From assembly GCF_015668515.1 (NCBI RefSeq), contig NZ_JADPFO010000003.1, positions 1 to 64,000 of the forward strand: 64,000 bases of DNA, given 5' to 3'. Positions within the stretch are counted from its first letter, which is position 1, and the number at the start of each line of letters is the position of its first letter. The notes under the pieces were generated by a model. The model was not told the origin of the DNA. It searched no databases and saw only the letters and a program-made list of their open reading frames with translations. The translations under genes were made by a program, and so were the position numbers. Of this stretch, positions 48,910-59,728 are shown piece after piece. This DNA comes from Paraclostridium tenue. GTDB lineage: Bacteria; Bacillota; Clostridia; Peptostreptococcales; Peptostreptococcaceae.

Positions 48910-50160
48910 ATGTCAAAGTATGAAGATAAAAGACAATTAAAATGTTCATTCTGCGGTAAAAATCAAGAACAAGTTAGAAGACTTATTGCAGGGCCAAATG
49001 TATATATATGTGATGAATGTGTTGAATTATGTGATGAAATAATTCAAGAAGAAGTAGAAGAAATAACTGAAGAAGAAGCTGTAAATTTACCTAAACCAAA
49101 AGAAATAATGGAGACTCTTAATGATTATGTAATAGGTCAAGAGAAAGCTAAAAAAGCTTTATCAGTGGCAGTGTACAATCACTATAAGAGAATATATGGT
49201 AAAAATAAAGGATCTAATAAAGATGTTGAAATACAAAAGAGTAATATACTTTTATTAGGACCTACTGGATCTGGAAAGACTCTTCTTGCTCAAACATTAG
49301 CTAAAACGTTAAATGTACCATTTGCAATGGCGGATGCTACATCTTTAACTGAAGCTGGATATGTTGGGGAAGATGTTGAAAATATATTATTAAAACTTAT
49401 TCAAGCAGCTGATTTTGATATAGAAAAGGCTGAAAGAGGAATAATATATATAGATGAGATAGATAAAATAGCTAGAAAATCAGAAAACCCATCTATAACA
49501 AGAGATGTTAGTGGAGAAGGTGTTCAACAAGCTCTACTAAAGATACTAGAAGGAACTGTAGCTAATGTTCCACCTCAAGGTGGAAGAAAACATCCACATC
49601 AAGAGTTTTTAAAATTAGACACTACTAATATATTATTTATATTAGGTGGAGCCTTTGATGGAATAGAAAGAATAATCCAAAGAAGAGGTGGAGAAAAAAC
49701 TCTAGGATTTGGAGCTAAAATTGAAAGTAAGAAAGATATGGATCTTGGTAAAATATATGCGCAAGTTCAAACTGAGGACTTACTTAAATTTGGTATAATT
49801 CCAGAATTTATAGGTAGAATACCAGTAGTTGCTACTTTAGAATTATTAGATGAAGATGCTTTAATAAGCATATTAAAAGAACCTAAGAATTCTTTAGTAA
49901 AACAATTCCAAAAACTTTTAGAGTTAGATGGAGTTGAACTTGAGTTTGAAGATTCAGCACTTAGAGCAATAGCAAAAAAAGCTATCGAAAGAAATACTGG
50001 TGCTAGAGGGCTAAGAAGTATTGTCGAAAATATAATGATGGATATAATGTATGAAATACCATCTAGAGATGATGTTAAGAAGATAATACTTACAGAAGAA
50101 TCTGTAAAAGAAGAAGCACAGCCAGTAATAGTATTAAAAGGTGAAGAAGAAAGTGCGTAA
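48910..50160 (+). CDS. clpX: Clp protease ATP-binding subunit ClpX
   Basis: AAA+ unfoldase feeding substrates to ClpP, 416 residues. It has an N-terminal zinc-binding domain (CSFCGK and CDECVELC; Cys12, 15, 34, 37), Walker A GPTGSGKT (117-124), Walker [12 protein letters not shown] and pore loop GYVGED. GAGAGGTG precedes the ATG, and a terminator directly follows the stop. Confidence 0.97.
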   Translation: MSKYEDKRQLKCSFCGKNQEQVRRLIAGPNVYICDECVELCDEIIQEEVEEITEEEAVNLPKPKEIMETLNDYVIGQEKAKKALSVAVYNHYKRIYGKNKGSNKDVEIQKSNILLLGPTGSGKTLLAQTLAKTLNVPFAMADATSLTEAGYVGEDVENILLKLIQAADFDIEKAERGIIYIDEIDKIARKSENPSITRDVSGEGVQQALLKILEGTVANVPPQGGRKHPHQEFLKLDTTNILFILGGAFDGIERIIQRRGGEKTLGFGAKIESKKDMDLGKIYAQVQTEDLLKFGIIPEFIGRIPVVATLELLDEDALISILKEPKNSLVKQFQKLLELDGVELEFEDSALRAIAKKAIERNTGARGLRSIVENIMMDIMYEIPSRDDVKKIILTEESVKEEAQPVIVLKGEEESA

Positions 50161-50192
50161 TTAAAAAGGAGCTATTAAGCTCCTTTTTAATT
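50161..50192. terminator. Bidirectional terminator between clpX and the chrA pair
   Basis: TTAAAAAGGAGCT pairs with AGCTCCTTTTTAA and sits between convergent genes. Confidence 0.88.
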
Positions 50193-50201
50193 TAAATATA
50201 T

Positions 50202-50729
50202 TTAAATCAAAGATAATAATATTCCAATGCATCCGTATATGAATACTATAGATATGGATCCAAGTCTTTTTGTATATAATAAATAAAATGCAGATATAAA
50301 CGCTATTAACTCATATATACCCCAGTGAATATCAGTAGCTGAAGAATATACCGCAGCTAGTATAAATCCTAATGTTATAGGGCGTAAATTAGAAAGAACT
50401 TTTTCTACTTTTTCATTTTCTTTGAACTTATCAAATAATTTTGAGATTATTGTAAGTCCTATTAATGAAAATATTATAACACCTATACTTGCAGCCAAGG
50501 ATCCCCAAAATCCAGAAATTTTATAACCTACAAAAGTGGCACTATTTATAGCTATAGGACCAGGAGTAGATTGAGAAAGTGCTAATAAATCTAAAAATTG
50601 TTGGTTGGATATAAAATTATGCTTATGTATAAACTCTTGTTGAATGAAAGGAAGCATTGCATAACCTCCACCGAAACTAAAACTACCTATTTTAAAAAAT
50701 GTTAGGAAGAGCATTAAGATTTTTGGCAT
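50202..50729 (-). CDS. CHR-family (chromate) transporter, half-size protein 2
   Basis: Half-length CHR transporter protein of 175 residues with about five hydrophobic segments and the family motif FKIGSFSFGGGYAMLPFIQQE near the start (in two overlapping parts) plus the STPGPIAINSATFVGY segment. Half-size CHR proteins work as pairs. Chromate efflux is proved for some members; natural substrates are unknown. I chose ATG 50729; an upstream TTG (50738) is too close to AGGAGG. It overlaps the end of its partner gene. Confidence 0.87.
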   Translation of the reverse strand: MPKILMLFLTFFKIGSFSFGGGYAMLPFIQQEFIHKHNFISNQQFLDLLALSQSTPGPIAINSATFVGYKISGFWGSLAASIGVIIFSLIGLTIISKLFDKFKENEKVEKVLSNLRPITLGFILAAVYSSATDIHWGIYELIAFISAFYLLYTKRLGSISIVFIYGCIGILLSLI

Positions 50730-51229
50730 AAAGCACAAACACCTCCTAATACTATTAAATATATTGGACTTATATTAAGTACACCAACGCAAAAGAATGA
50801 TATAATTAAAAATGATATATTTTTCTTAGATTTGGGTAATTTATTAAACATACTTACAAATGAATAAAGTATTAGAGCTATAACTACTGGGCTTACGCCT
50901 TTAAAGAAACCATTTAAGATATTGGAGCTTTGGTTATGAAAATAAAAGTATGATAACACTAATACTATACAAAATGATGGAAGTATAGAACCTAATGTAC
51001 AAATTAATACACCGGGGATTTTATATGTTTTATATCCTAAAAGAATAGATATATTTACAGCTAAAACACCTGGATAACTTTGTGCAATAGATAGGTAGTC
51101 GATAAATTCTTGCTGGGTTAAAAGTTGTTGTTTATGAACTAACTCATCTTCTATGAGTGGAACCATGGCATAGCCACCACCAAATGTAAAGGCACCTATT
51201 TTTAAAAAGGTTAGAAAAAGTTTAAGCAT
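50714..51229 (-). CDS. CHR-family (chromate) transporter, half-size protein 1
   Basis: First half-size CHR protein of the pair, 171 residues, with the N-terminal signature LKIGAFTFGGGYAMVPLIED and AQSYPGVLAVNISILLGY. It is homologous to the following gene, fitting an inverted-topology pair that together equals one full ChrA. ATG 51229 is preceded by GGAGG; an in-frame ATG at 51241 contains that site and is rejected. Confidence 0.87.
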   Translation of the reverse strand: MLKLFLTFLKIGAFTFGGGYAMVPLIEDELVHKQQLLTQQEFIDYLSIAQSYPGVLAVNISILLGYKTYKIPGVLICTLGSILPSFCIVLVLSYFYFHNQSSNILNGFFKGVSPVVIALILYSFVSMFNKLPKSKKNISFLIISFFCVGVLNISPIYLIVLGGVCALCQKS

Positions 51230-51324
51230 AGAATCCTCCATATTTAAAATTTAGTATACAAGTAATAACATTATAACATAATAGTAATAAATGGATATTA
51301 ATGATTAATAAATATCTAATATTA

Positions 51325-51353
51325 TTGAAAATTCAATTATGTAAATATATAAT
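51325..51353 (+). promoter_or_regulatory. Probable lon promoter
   Basis: TTGAAA (51325-51330) and TATAAT (51348-51353) are separated by 17 bases, a near-consensus sigma-A promoter 45 bases before the lon start. No CIRCE or CtsR repeat was found near it. Confidence 0.68.
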
Positions 51354-51397
51354 AAATAAAGTGACGCAATCTAGCATTTGGAAGGAGTGATGTTAGC

Positions 51398-53755
51398 ATG
51401 GATAAAAATTATACTAAAATTGAACGTGAATTACCACTAGTTCCTCTTAGAGGATTAGCTATATTCCCATATATGATATTAAGCTTTGATGTAGGGAGAG
51501 AGAAATCTTTAAAGGCAATAGATGAAGCTATGGCTGATGATGAAATGATATTTTTAACAGCTCAAAAAGATTCAGCAATAGACATGCCTACTCAAGATGA
51601 TTATTATCATACAGGTACTATATGTAAAATAAAACAGTTAGTGAAATTACCTGGAGAAGGGGTAAGGGTATTAGTTGAAGGAATATCAAGAGGGGTAATA
51701 ACTGAATTTAATCAAGATGAACCTTGTATAAGAGTATCAGTAGAAGAAGTTGTTTATGATATTGAAAGTATAAATGATGATAAAGAAGTACAAGCTACAG
51801 TTAGAAACGTGTTTGATGCTTTTGAAGAATATATAAATATAAGTAACAGGGTATCACCAGAAATACTTATAAATTTAGCTGAGATGGATAATGAAGATAG
51901 ATTTGTAGATACTATAGCAGCTAATATGTTCTTAAAACCAGAACAAAAACAAGCAATTTTAGATGAGTTTGATATTCAAGCAAGACTAGAATTAATATTA
52001 AAAACATTATTAGAAGAAATTGAATTATTAAAGATAGAGAAAAAAATAGCTTTAAAAGTAAAGAAAAGTATGAACAAAGTTCAAAAAGAATATTATCTTA
52101 GGGAACAACTTAAAGCTATACAAAAAGAATTAGGAGAAGATGAAGATATAGATTCAGAGGTTGATACATATAGAAAACAACTTAAGAAATTAAAAGCTCC
52201 TAAAGAAACTAAAGAAAAAATATCAAAAGAAATAGATAAATTCTCTAAAATATCTCCTATGGCTCCAGATTTATCTGTAAGCAGAAACTATTTAGATACT
52301 ATTTTCTCACTACCTTGGAATAAAGAAACTAAGGACAAGCTAGATATAAAAAGAGCAGAAGAAATATTAAATGCTGAGCATTACGGACTTGATAAAGTAA
52401 AAGAAAGAATAATAGAATATTTAGCTATAAGAAAATTATCTAAAAGTTTAAAAGGGCCAATATTATGTTTAGTTGGACCTCCAGGTGTAGGTAAAACATC
52501 TATAGCTAAATCTATAGCAAATTCTTTAGATAGAAAATTTGTAAGAATATCACTAGGTGGAGTTAGAGATGAAGCTGAAATAAGAGGACATAGAAGAACT
52601 TATGTAGGATCTATACCAGGTAGAATTGTAAATGGTCTTAAAGAGGCTAAAAGTAAAAATCCTGTATTTTTATTAGATGAAATAGATAAGATGGCATCTG
52701 ATTTTAAAGGAGACCCTTCTGCAGCTATGCTAGAAGTTTTAGACCCGGAGCAAAATAAAGACTTTGTGGATCACTATTTAGAGGTTCCTTTTGATTTATC
52801 TAAAATTTTATTTGTTACAACAGCAAATACATTAAGTACTATACCTAGACCTTTACTTGATAGAATGGAAATAATAGAGATATCTGGATATATAGAAGAA
52901 GAAAAGCTAAATATAGCTAAAAAATATCTTTTACCTAAACAAATAAAAGAACATGCTCTTAAAGAAGGGTTTGTTAAGATAGATGATGAAACTATGCTTG
53001 AAATAATAAATAGTTATACAAGGGAAGCTGGAGTCAGAGGGTTAGAAAGAACTATTGGAACTATATGCAGAAAAGCAGCGAGAAAGTATGTTGAAGATGA
53101 AAGTATAGAAGAAATAGTTGTAACTAAAAAAGATTTAGAAGATTATTTAGGAAAGCAAAAAGTAAGACATCAAGTTGCAGGAAAAGAACCAGAGGTTGGT
53201 GTTGTTACAGGACTTGCTTGGACTGCAGTTGGAGGAGAAACTTTAACTACAGAGGTTAATGTTTTAAAAGGGAAAGGTCAAATTGTATTAACAGGAAAAC
53301 TAGGAGATGTAATGAAAGAATCTGCTCAAACAGGTATATCTTATATAAGATCTATAGCAGATAAATTCGATATAAATCCGAATTTCTATAAGGAAAATGA
53401 TATACACATACATTTACCAGAAGGAGCAGTACCTAAAGATGGACCATCTGCAGGTATAACTATGGCGCTAGGTGTTATATCAGCATTAACTAATATACCA
53501 GTTAGAAATAATGTTGCTATGACAGGAGAAATAACTTTAAGAGGTAGAGTACTTGCAGTTGGAGGAGTTAAAGAGAAGCTTCTTGCAGCTCATAGAGCAG
53601 GTATAACTAAAGTTTTACTTCCTAAGGAATGTGAAGCAGATTTAGATGATATACCACAAAAGGTTAAGGATGAAATGGAATTCGTTTTAGTTAGCCATAT
53701 GGACGAAGTATTAGAACATGCATTATTAAGGAACGGTGAAATAAATGAAAATTAG
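51398..53755 (+). CDS. lon: ATP-dependent protease Lon
   Basis: AAA+ serine protease of 785 residues (LonA type). It has an N-terminal substrate-binding LON domain ([18 protein letters not shown]), a coiled-coil linker, Walker A GPPGVGKT, Walker [11 protein letters not shown], and the protease domain with catalytic serine in [14 protein letters not shown] and lysine in [25 protein letters not shown] precedes the ATG. Its stop overlaps the start of engB. Confidence 0.97.
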   Translation: MDKNYTKIERELPLVPLRGLAIFPYMILSFDVGREKSLKAIDEAMADDEMIFLTAQKDSAIDMPTQDDYYHTGTICKIKQLVKLPGEGVRVLVEGISRGVITEFNQDEPCIRVSVEEVVYDIESINDDKEVQATVRNVFDAFEEYINISNRVSPEILINLAEMDNEDRFVDTIAANMFLKPEQKQAILDEFDIQARLELILKTLLEEIELLKIEKKIALKVKKSMNKVQKEYYLREQLKAIQKELGEDEDIDSEVDTYRKQLKKLKAPKETKEKISKEIDKFSKISPMAPDLSVSRNYLDTIFSLPWNKETKDKLDIKRAEEILNAEHYGLDKVKERIIEYLAIRKLSKSLKGPILCLVGPPGVGKTSIAKSIANSLDRKFVRISLGGVRDEAEIRGHRRTYVGSIPGRIVNGLKEAKSKNPVFLLDEIDKMASDFKGDPSAAMLEVLDPEQNKDFVDHYLEVPFDLSKILFVTTANTLSTIPRPLLDRMEIIEISGYIEEEKLNIAKKYLLPKQIKEHALKEGFVKIDDETMLEIINSYTREAGVRGLERTIGTICRKAARKYVEDESIEEIVVTKKDLEDYLGKQKVRHQVAGKEPEVGVVTGLAWTAVGGETLTTEVNVLKGKGQIVLTGKLGDVMKESAQTGISYIRSIADKFDINPNFYKENDIHIHLPEGAVPKDGPSAGITMALGVISALTNIPVRNNVAMTGEITLRGRVLAVGGVKEKLLAAHRAGITKVLLPKECEADLDDIPQKVKDEMEFVLVSHMDEVLEHALLRNGEINEN

Positions 53756-54356
53756 AAGTGCTGAAATTACAATGAGTGCAGTAAATAAAAGTCAATATCC
53801 AGCAGAAGGTATACCAGAAATAGCTTTAGTTGGAAGATCAAATGTTGGAAAATCATCAACAGTGAATACTTTATTAAATAGAAGAAATTTTGCAAGAACA
53901 AGTCAGACTCCAGGAAAGACTAGAACTATAAATTTCTATTTAATAAATCAAGAATTTTATTTCGTTGATTTACCAGGTTATGGATACGCAAAATTATCTA
54001 AATCTGAAAAGGAAAAATGGGGAGTTATAATGGAAAGATATTTACAAGAAAGAGATGAGTTATGTGCTATTTGCTTACTTGTAGATATAAGACATGAACC
54101 TTCAAATGATGATAAAATGATGTATGATTGGATAAAGCATTATGGTTATGATTGTGTTGTTGTTGCTACTAAGGCAGATAAAATATCTAGAGGGCAATAT
54201 CAAAAACACTTTAGCATGATTAGAAAAAAATTAGGATTATCAAAAGAAGAGAAAATTTACCCTATATCATCATTAAAGAAAACAGGTGTTGATGAATTAT
54301 GGGATGAGTTAATTTCACAATACACTGAAAAAGGATATGAAATAAGAGTTGATTAA
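53745..54356 (+). CDS. engB: Ribosome biogenesis GTPase YsxC/EngB
   Basis: Essential small GTPase for 50S assembly, 203 residues. G1 motif [10 protein letters not shown]2 region [14 protein letters not shown]3 VDLPGYG and G4 TKADK are present. It overlaps lon by 11 bases, as in many Firmicutes (lon-ysxC), and a terminator follows. Confidence 0.95.
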   Translation: MKIRSAEITMSAVNKSQYPAEGIPEIALVGRSNVGKSSTVNTLLNRRNFARTSQTPGKTRTINFYLINQEFYFVDLPGYGYAKLSKSEKEKWGVIMERYLQERDELCAICLLVDIRHEPSNDDKMMYDWIKHYGYDCVVVATKADKISRGQYQKHFSMIRKKLGLSKEEKIYPISSLKKTGVDELWDELISQYTEKGYEIRVD

Positions 54357-54397
54357 TAAAAAGTAGCTAAACTTTTAAAGTTTAGCTACTTTTTTAT
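54357..54397 (+). terminator. Terminator of lon-engB
   Basis: AAAAGTAGCTAAACTT pairs with AAGTTTAGCTACTTTT, followed by further T. Confidence 0.88.
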
Positions 54398-54571
54398 TAT
54401 AAAGAAAATATATTTAAGCTCAAAATTATATAAAAAATACAGAAGTTCCAACATATAGAAGTATATAAATAAAGTAAAAAACTTTATTAATAATTATTGG
54501 ACAAACACAAATACTATAATAGTTTAATAATTTAATACAGGCGATAAAAGATGTTTGGAGGGAATTAGTTT

Positions 54572-55648
54572 ATGGATGGTAAAACAAGAAAGATGTTTCC
54601 AGGTGGAAATACATCTAATGGATTTAAGTCGTTTTTTGATTATGTAATACCTAAAAATGTAAATATAGTATTTTGTATGAAAGGTGGTCCTGGAGTAGGA
54701 AAATCATCTTTAATGAAAAAAGTAGCGCAAGAAATGATATCTAAAGGTTATGATGTAGATTTATATCCATGTTCATCTGATCCAGATTCACTAGATGCTA
54801 TAGTTGTAAAAAAATTAGGAGCAGTTATGTTGGATGCAACAGCACCTCATATAGTAGATCCTAAAAATCCAGGAGCAGTAGATGAGATATTAGATCTAGG
54901 AAGATTTTGGGATAGAAAAGAAATAGAGAAAAATAAGAAAGATATTTTAGCGTGCAATAAAGAAGTAAGTAGATTTTTTCAAATAGGATTTAAATATTTT
55001 AAAGCAGCTGCACCTATAGCTTATGAAATAGAATCTAAAAATTTAGATTGTATGGAATTTGGAAAAGTTAACTTAGTTACTTCAAATTTAATCAAAGAAA
55101 TATTTAAAGATGTAGAAGCTAATGGTGAATACAAATCTCCAATACATTTATTTGGAAGTGCTTTATCTCCTATAGGACATGTAGAGTATACAGATACTTT
55201 ATTAAAAGATATAAGAAAAGTTTATTATTTAGAAGGAGATTTAGGTACTGGAAAATCAAGTTTATTAAATAAAGTTGCAAGTGAAGCTACTGAAAATGGA
55301 ATAGAAGTAGAAATTTTTCATGCACCGTTGTTGCCAGAAAAAATAGAAACAATAGTTATAAAAGACTTAGATATAGCTATAACAACTAGTAAGTTATTTA
55401 AGGATAGTAATCTTAAAACAATAAATTTAAACGAATTTATGGATAGTAATAAGCATGAAAAATATAAAGAGGAATTAGAATTTAGCAATAAGATGTTAGA
55501 TGAATTAATTAATTATGGATTATTAAACATAAAGAAAGCAAAAGAGCAACATGATAAATTAGAACAATATTATATACCTTATATGAATTTCAATGAGGTA
55601 AATAAATTGAAAGATTTATTAATAAGTAAAATTTTGACATATAATTAA
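54572..55648 (+). CDS. Double P-loop ATPase, PRK06851-like
   Basis: The 358-residue protein has two Walker A motifs: GGPGVGKSS (38-46) and GDLGTGKSS (222-230). It appears to be an internal duplication of a P-loop NTPase domain; each half then leads to a similar segment (LYPCSSDPDSLDAIVVK in the first, IFHAPLLPEKIETIVIKD in the second). The pattern matches the uncharacterised PRK06851 family of Clostridia and Bacilli. Function unknown. GGAGG precedes the ATG. It is flanked by terminators and so monocistronic. Confidence 0.8.
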   Translation: MDGKTRKMFPGGNTSNGFKSFFDYVIPKNVNIVFCMKGGPGVGKSSLMKKVAQEMISKGYDVDLYPCSSDPDSLDAIVVKKLGAVMLDATAPHIVDPKNPGAVDEILDLGRFWDRKEIEKNKKDILACNKEVSRFFQIGFKYFKAAAPIAYEIESKNLDCMEFGKVNLVTSNLIKEIFKDVEANGEYKSPIHLFGSALSPIGHVEYTDTLLKDIRKVYYLEGDLGTGKSSLLNKVASEATENGIEVEIFHAPLLPEKIETIVIKDLDIAITTSKLFKDSNLKTINLNEFMDSNKHEKYKEELEFSNKMLDELINYGLLNIKKAKEQHDKLEQYYIPYMNFNEVNKLKDLLISKILTYN

Positions 55649-55669
55649 ACAAAATATTAGGTACTATAT

Positions 55670-55696
55670 AAAAAAGAGCCGTGAGGCTCTTTTTTA
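55670..55696 (+). terminator. Terminator of the double P-loop ATPase gene
   Basis: AAAAAGAGCC and GGCTCTTTTT form a perfect stem with a four-base loop. Confidence 0.9.
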
Positions 55697-55915
55697 TATA
55701 ATTTCATTAAAAAATATGAATGAAGATATCATATATGTTAATAATGTAAGTTAGAATTATAGCTAGATTGTTTATACAATGAGAAAAGCTTGTATTAATA
55801 AAGATAGCATTATAAATAAAAGTATAAATATGCTAGAACTATAAGTAGAAAATAAATTAAATTATTTTAAGGGAGAGTAGATAATATTTTAGTATTAGAT
55901 AATAAAGCACCACTT

Positions 55916-57280
55916 ATGGTGCCTAAGAAGTTAGCTTTAAAATATAAAGCAATACCTATAGATAGTAATAATGATAATTTAACTGTAGCTATATCTGAAG
56001 AAAATATATATGCAATAGAAGATTTTAAACTAGCAACTGGTAAAAATATAATTTTAAAGATAGAAGATGAAAAATATATAAATGAAAGTATTGATAAATA
56101 TTATTCTAAAAACCTTTTAGACAAGGAGGAATATTCAAAGTCTATATTAGATAAGATTTTGAATAAATCATTAGAATTTAATTCTAGTGACATACATATA
56201 GAACCTTTTGAAAATACATTAAAAATAAGGATGAGAATAGATGGATATTTAAAAGAAATTTATAGTTATCCTATCAATATTCATATGCAATTAGTTACAG
56301 TTATAAAACTATTAGCGGGAATTGATATAGCAGAAAAAAGATTACCTCAGGATGGAAGGATAGATAAAAATATAAATGGAGAGATTATAGACCTTAGAAT
56401 ATCAACTATTCCAACTATACATGGAGAAAAAGCTGTAATTAGGTTATTAAACCGAAATAAGTTTTTAAGAAATAAAGAAGAACTTGGATTTTCAGAAAAA
56501 GCTATAAATAAAATTAATAAAATGATACATAATATGAGCGGGATTTTACTCATAACAGGCCCAACAGGAAGTGGAAAAACTACTACGTTATATTCTATAT
56601 TAAATGATTTTAAAAGTATGGATAAAAATATTGTAACTATAGAAGATCCAGTGGAATACAAAATAGAAGGAATAAACCAAATACCTTTAAATACTAAAAT
56701 AGGACTAGATTTTGCTAGTGGATTAAGAGCTATTTTACGTCAGGATCCAGATATAATTATGGTTGGAGAAATAAGAGACATCGAAACTGCTAAAATTGCA
56801 ATGAGAGCAGCATCCACGGGTCATCTAGTTATAAGCACTATGCACACTAACAATGCAGTAGAAGCAATAAATATACTATTAGATATGGATATACCTAGAT
56901 ACTTAATAGCATCTTGCTTAAAAGGCATAGTTTCTCAGAGGTTGGTAAGAAGAGTGTGTAAAAATTGCAGTATAGAAACTATTATAGATAAAGAGTTTGC
57001 TAGCAACTTAAAAATGGAATTAAATACTAAAGTAAAATTAGAAAAAGGGTGTAACGAGTGTAGTAATACTGGGTATAAAGGGAGAATAGCATTAAATGAA
57101 GTTGTAGAAATAAATAAATATTTAAGACAGGCTATAATAGAGTGTAAGAACATAGAGGAAATTTATAATATTGCTAAAGAAAGTAATATGATTAAATTTG
57201 AAGATAGTTGTACATACTTACTAAAGGAAAAAATAACTACAGTAAATGAATGTTTATCAGTAGATTTTTTTAATGATTAG
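55916..57280 (+). CDS. pilB: Type IV pilus assembly ATPase PilB
   Basis: Hexameric extension ATPase of the GspE/PilB family, with Walker [10 protein letters not shown] (215-223), the Asp box IVTIEDPVEYKIEG, Walker B ILRQDPDIIMVGEIRD, the His box GHLVISTMHTNN and a tetracysteine zinc motif (CKNC, CNEC). With ATG 55916 the protein has 454 residues. That ATG has no ribosome binding site; in frame upstream the sequence reads LVLDNKAPL and reaches an ATT at 55886, ten bases after GGGAG. The true start may be that ATT, adding ten residues. The long N1 domain of many PilB proteins is absent. It is first in a pilBCAMNO operon. Confidence 0.92.
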   Translation: MVPKKLALKYKAIPIDSNNDNLTVAISEENIYAIEDFKLATGKNIILKIEDEKYINESIDKYYSKNLLDKEEYSKSILDKILNKSLEFNSSDIHIEPFENTLKIRMRIDGYLKEIYSYPINIHMQLVTVIKLLAGIDIAEKRLPQDGRIDKNINGEIIDLRISTIPTIHGEKAVIRLLNRNKFLRNKEELGFSEKAINKINKMIHNMSGILLITGPTGSGKTTTLYSILNDFKSMDKNIVTIEDPVEYKIEGINQIPLNTKIGLDFASGLRAILRQDPDIIMVGEIRDIETAKIAMRAASTGHLVISTMHTNNAVEAINILLDMDIPRYLIASCLKGIVSQRLVRRVCKNCSIETIIDKEFASNLKMELNTKVKLEKGCNECSNTGYKGRIALNEVVEINKYLRQAIIECKNIEEIYNIAKESNMIKFEDSCTYLLKEKITTVNECLSVDFFND

Positions 57281-57290
57281 AGGTGAGTAT

Positions 57291-58475
57291 GTGGCTATAT
57301 ATGAATGCGTAATATACGATAAAGAAGGCAATCGAAAAAGTATAAAATTAGAGTTTGATTCAGAAAAAGACTTAAATTCATATGCTTTAGAAAATGAATT
57401 TAAAATAGCAGATACAAAATTAATAAAAGAAAAAAGTATAAATAAAGTAAAAAACAAGGAATTATCAATTATGTGTAATCAATTAGGAATGTTAATATCT
57501 TCAGGGTGTGAAATTACAAATTCACTAAATACAATTCAATCTAATTGTAGTCATAAATTAAAATCTATTCTAAAAAAAGTTAATTACAACCTACAAAAAG
57601 GGAACTCTATTTCAACATCATTTCAAGATACGAGCATGTTTTCAACCTTTTTTATAAATATGATAAAAGCAGGAGAAGTAAGTGGAAAATTAGATGAAAT
57701 ACTTGTGAGTTTAGCAACTTATTATAAAAAAGAGTATGAGTTTAAAAATAAATTATTAACAGCTATGATATATCCATTGTTATTGGTGGTTGTATGTGTA
57801 CTTGTAATCTTATTTATGCTTATATATGCAGTTCCAAGCTTGCAAGCGTCATTTATTAGTAATGAAAGAAATTTGCCTATAAGTACAAAAATCTTAATAG
57901 AAATATCTAGTTTTTTTAGGAGCTACTATGAATTAATAATTATTTTAGGAATGATTTTGTTATTGATTGGGTATAAACTTATATCTAAATCTGATAAATT
58001 AAAATATTACTTCGATGAAAAAGTATTCAAATTTAGATGTACGAAAATAATAATACAAACAATAGAGATTAGTAAGTTTATAAGGTGCTTTTATATTTTA
58101 ATAAGTAGTGGAATTCAAGTTGTTAATGCTCTAGAGATATCGTCCAGTGTCATAAAGAATAGATACATACAACAAAGATTATATTTATCTAAAGATTTTA
58201 TACAAAGGGGAAATACTATAACTAACTCATTAAAAGTGTCACAGGTATTTCCAAAAATAGTTATATCTATGATAGAAGTAGGAGAAGAAACAGGTAGGTT
58301 AGAAAAATGTTTGCATAGTATAACTACTAATTATGATAATGACTTAGACAATTTTATAAATAAGATAGTTAAATCAATTGAACCAATTATTATAAGTATT
58401 ATGGGAATTTCCATAGGAGCAATAGTTATATCTATGATGATACCTATATTTGATGCAGTGACATCATTTCAATAA
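57291..58475 (+). CDS. pilC: Type IV pilus inner-membrane platform protein PilC
   Basis: GspF/PilC-family platform protein, 394 residues. It contains two tandem T2SSF domains (about 60-180 and 265-385) with three predicted membrane helices (about residues 165-190, 210-235 and 365-390) and the motif MIKAGEVSGKLDEIL repeated as MIEVGEETGRLEKCL. I chose GTG 57291, which follows GAGGTG; the upstream ATG at 57273 overlaps pilB and lacks a ribosome site. Confidence 0.92.
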   Translation: MAIYECVIYDKEGNRKSIKLEFDSEKDLNSYALENEFKIADTKLIKEKSINKVKNKELSIMCNQLGMLISSGCEITNSLNTIQSNCSHKLKSILKKVNYNLQKGNSISTSFQDTSMFSTFFINMIKAGEVSGKLDEILVSLATYYKKEYEFKNKLLTAMIYPLLLVVVCVLVILFMLIYAVPSLQASFISNERNLPISTKILIEISSFFRSYYELIIILGMILLLIGYKLISKSDKLKYYFDEKVFKFRCTKIIIQTIEISKFIRCFYILISSGIQVVNALEISSSVIKNRYIQQRLYLSKDFIQRGNTITNSLKVSQVFPKIVISMIEVGEETGRLEKCLHSITTNYDNDLDNFINKIVKSIEPIIISIMGISIGAIVISMMIPIFDAVTSFQ

Positions 58476-58499
58476 AAATAATTAAAAAGGAGCTTATTT

Positions 58500-58877
58500 A
58501 TGAATAATAAAATGAAAAAAAGAAGAGGATTTACTCTTATAGAATTAGTGATGGTAGTTGCTATATTAGGGACATTATCTAGTATAGCTTTAGTGAAATT
58601 TACGGATGTAGGTAAAGATAGTAAAGTAAATTCCGACTATGTTACTGCTAGTAATATAGCAACTGCAGCAAAGTTAGCATTAAATAGTAATGTAGACGAG
58701 GGTAAAATTAATTTAAATTATTTAGTTGATGAAAAATATTTAGAAAGCATACCCAAACCACAAAGTGTTGATGGTAAAGAGTTTGAGGTACATGTAAGCA
58801 ATGGTGATGTAACAGTCAAAATAGATCAAGAAACTTTTTATCCTAGAGAAATAAAAAATGTATCTGGACAAAAATAG
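58500..58877 (+). CDS. pilA: Type IV major-type prepilin
   Basis: Prepilin of 125 residues with the type III signal: a short basic leader (MNNKMKKRRG) cleaved before FTLIELVMVVAILG, keeping Glu5 and a hydrophobic assembly helix. The globular part is small (about 90 residues) and has no cysteines. AAGGAG precedes the ATG. It is the only prepilin in the cluster, so it likely builds the fibre. The prepilin peptidase is not in the window. Confidence 0.92.
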   Translation: MNNKMKKRRGFTLIELVMVVAILGTLSSIALVKFTDVGKDSKVNSDYVTASNIATAAKLALNSNVDEGKINLNYLVDEKYLESIPKPQSVDGKEFEVHVSNGDVTVKIDQETFYPREIKNVSGQK

Positions 58878-58921
58878 CATGAAGAAAAATAATTAATGTA
58901 TATAGAGGTGGTATTATAAGA

Positions 58922-59728
58922 TTGATAACATTGGACATAGATGCAGGATTAATAAAGTTAGTAGTTATAGATAATTATTTTGGAAAATTAAATATTAGAC
59001 TATCAAAAATATTAGAGTGTGAAGAGATATCTAGTATAAATACAATTACAAATATTGAGAAAGTAAGTAAACTTATAAAAAATGAGATAAGTAATATAAA
59101 GTTACCTTTTAGTAGAGTCGCATATTTAGTTCAAAATGAAAGCATAATAAATCGTAATATAAAAATAATTAATACAGATCACAAAGAAGATATACAAGGA
59201 TTAATAAAATATGAGTTAAATCAGTACATGCCAATAAATATAGATGACTATATTTTAAAATATAGGTTCCTAGGAATTGAAGAAGATAAAATAAATATTC
59301 AAGTCATACTCATGCCTAAAATAATATCACAAAATTATAAAGAATTATCAAAATCATTAAAATTAAGGCCTATCAAGTTAGGTGTAAATTTTAATATATT
59401 ACAAACACTAATAGATAAAGAAATAATATGTATTGATAATAATTTAAACATACTATTAGATATAAAAAATAATATAACTAATGTAAATATAATAAAAGAT
59501 AAGTTAGTAATTAGTTCACATAGTGTAAAAAACAACAACGTCTTAGAATTTATAAATACTAATATAAAAGAATTTAAAAATATTTACTACTGCGGAACTT
59601 CTAATGATAAACTTATAAATTCACTGTATGGTGAAATGGATATAAGTAAATTGTCTTTATACAATATAAATTGCTCCAATTACGATGGCTTAAATGATTT
59701 TATTGGGAATATAGGGTTGGCATATTGA
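58922..59728 (+). CDS. pilM: Type IV pilus assembly protein PilM
   Basis: Actin-like cytoplasmic PilM, 268 residues, shorter than the usual 350. It has the N-terminal LDIDAGLIKLVVIDN (actin-like phosphate loop region) and the characteristic DIQGLIKYELNQYMPINIDDY segment. The C-terminal ATPase half is strongly divergent. The start is TTG 58922, the earliest possible after an in-frame stop; AGAGGTG is 11 bases upstream. The stop overlaps the pilN ATG. Confidence 0.82.
   Translation: MITLDIDAGLIKLVVIDNYFGKLNIRLSKILECEEISSINTITNIEKVSKLIKNEISNIKLPFSRVAYLVQNESIINRNIKIINTDHKEDIQGLIKYELNQYMPINIDDYILKYRFLGIEEDKINIQVILMPKIISQNYKELSKSLKLRPIKLGVNFNILQTLIDKEIICIDNNLNILLDIKNNITNVNIIKDKLVISSHSVKNNNVLEFINTNIKEFKNIYYCGTSNDKLINSLYGEMDISKLSLYNINCSNYDGLNDFIGNIGLAY

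Noticed and set aside
55697-55870. A c-di-GMP riboswitch ahead of the pilus operon
   Set aside because: Such riboswitches are known for pilus genes in related clostridia, but neither the class I nor the class II conserved core was recognisable in this AT-rich leader.
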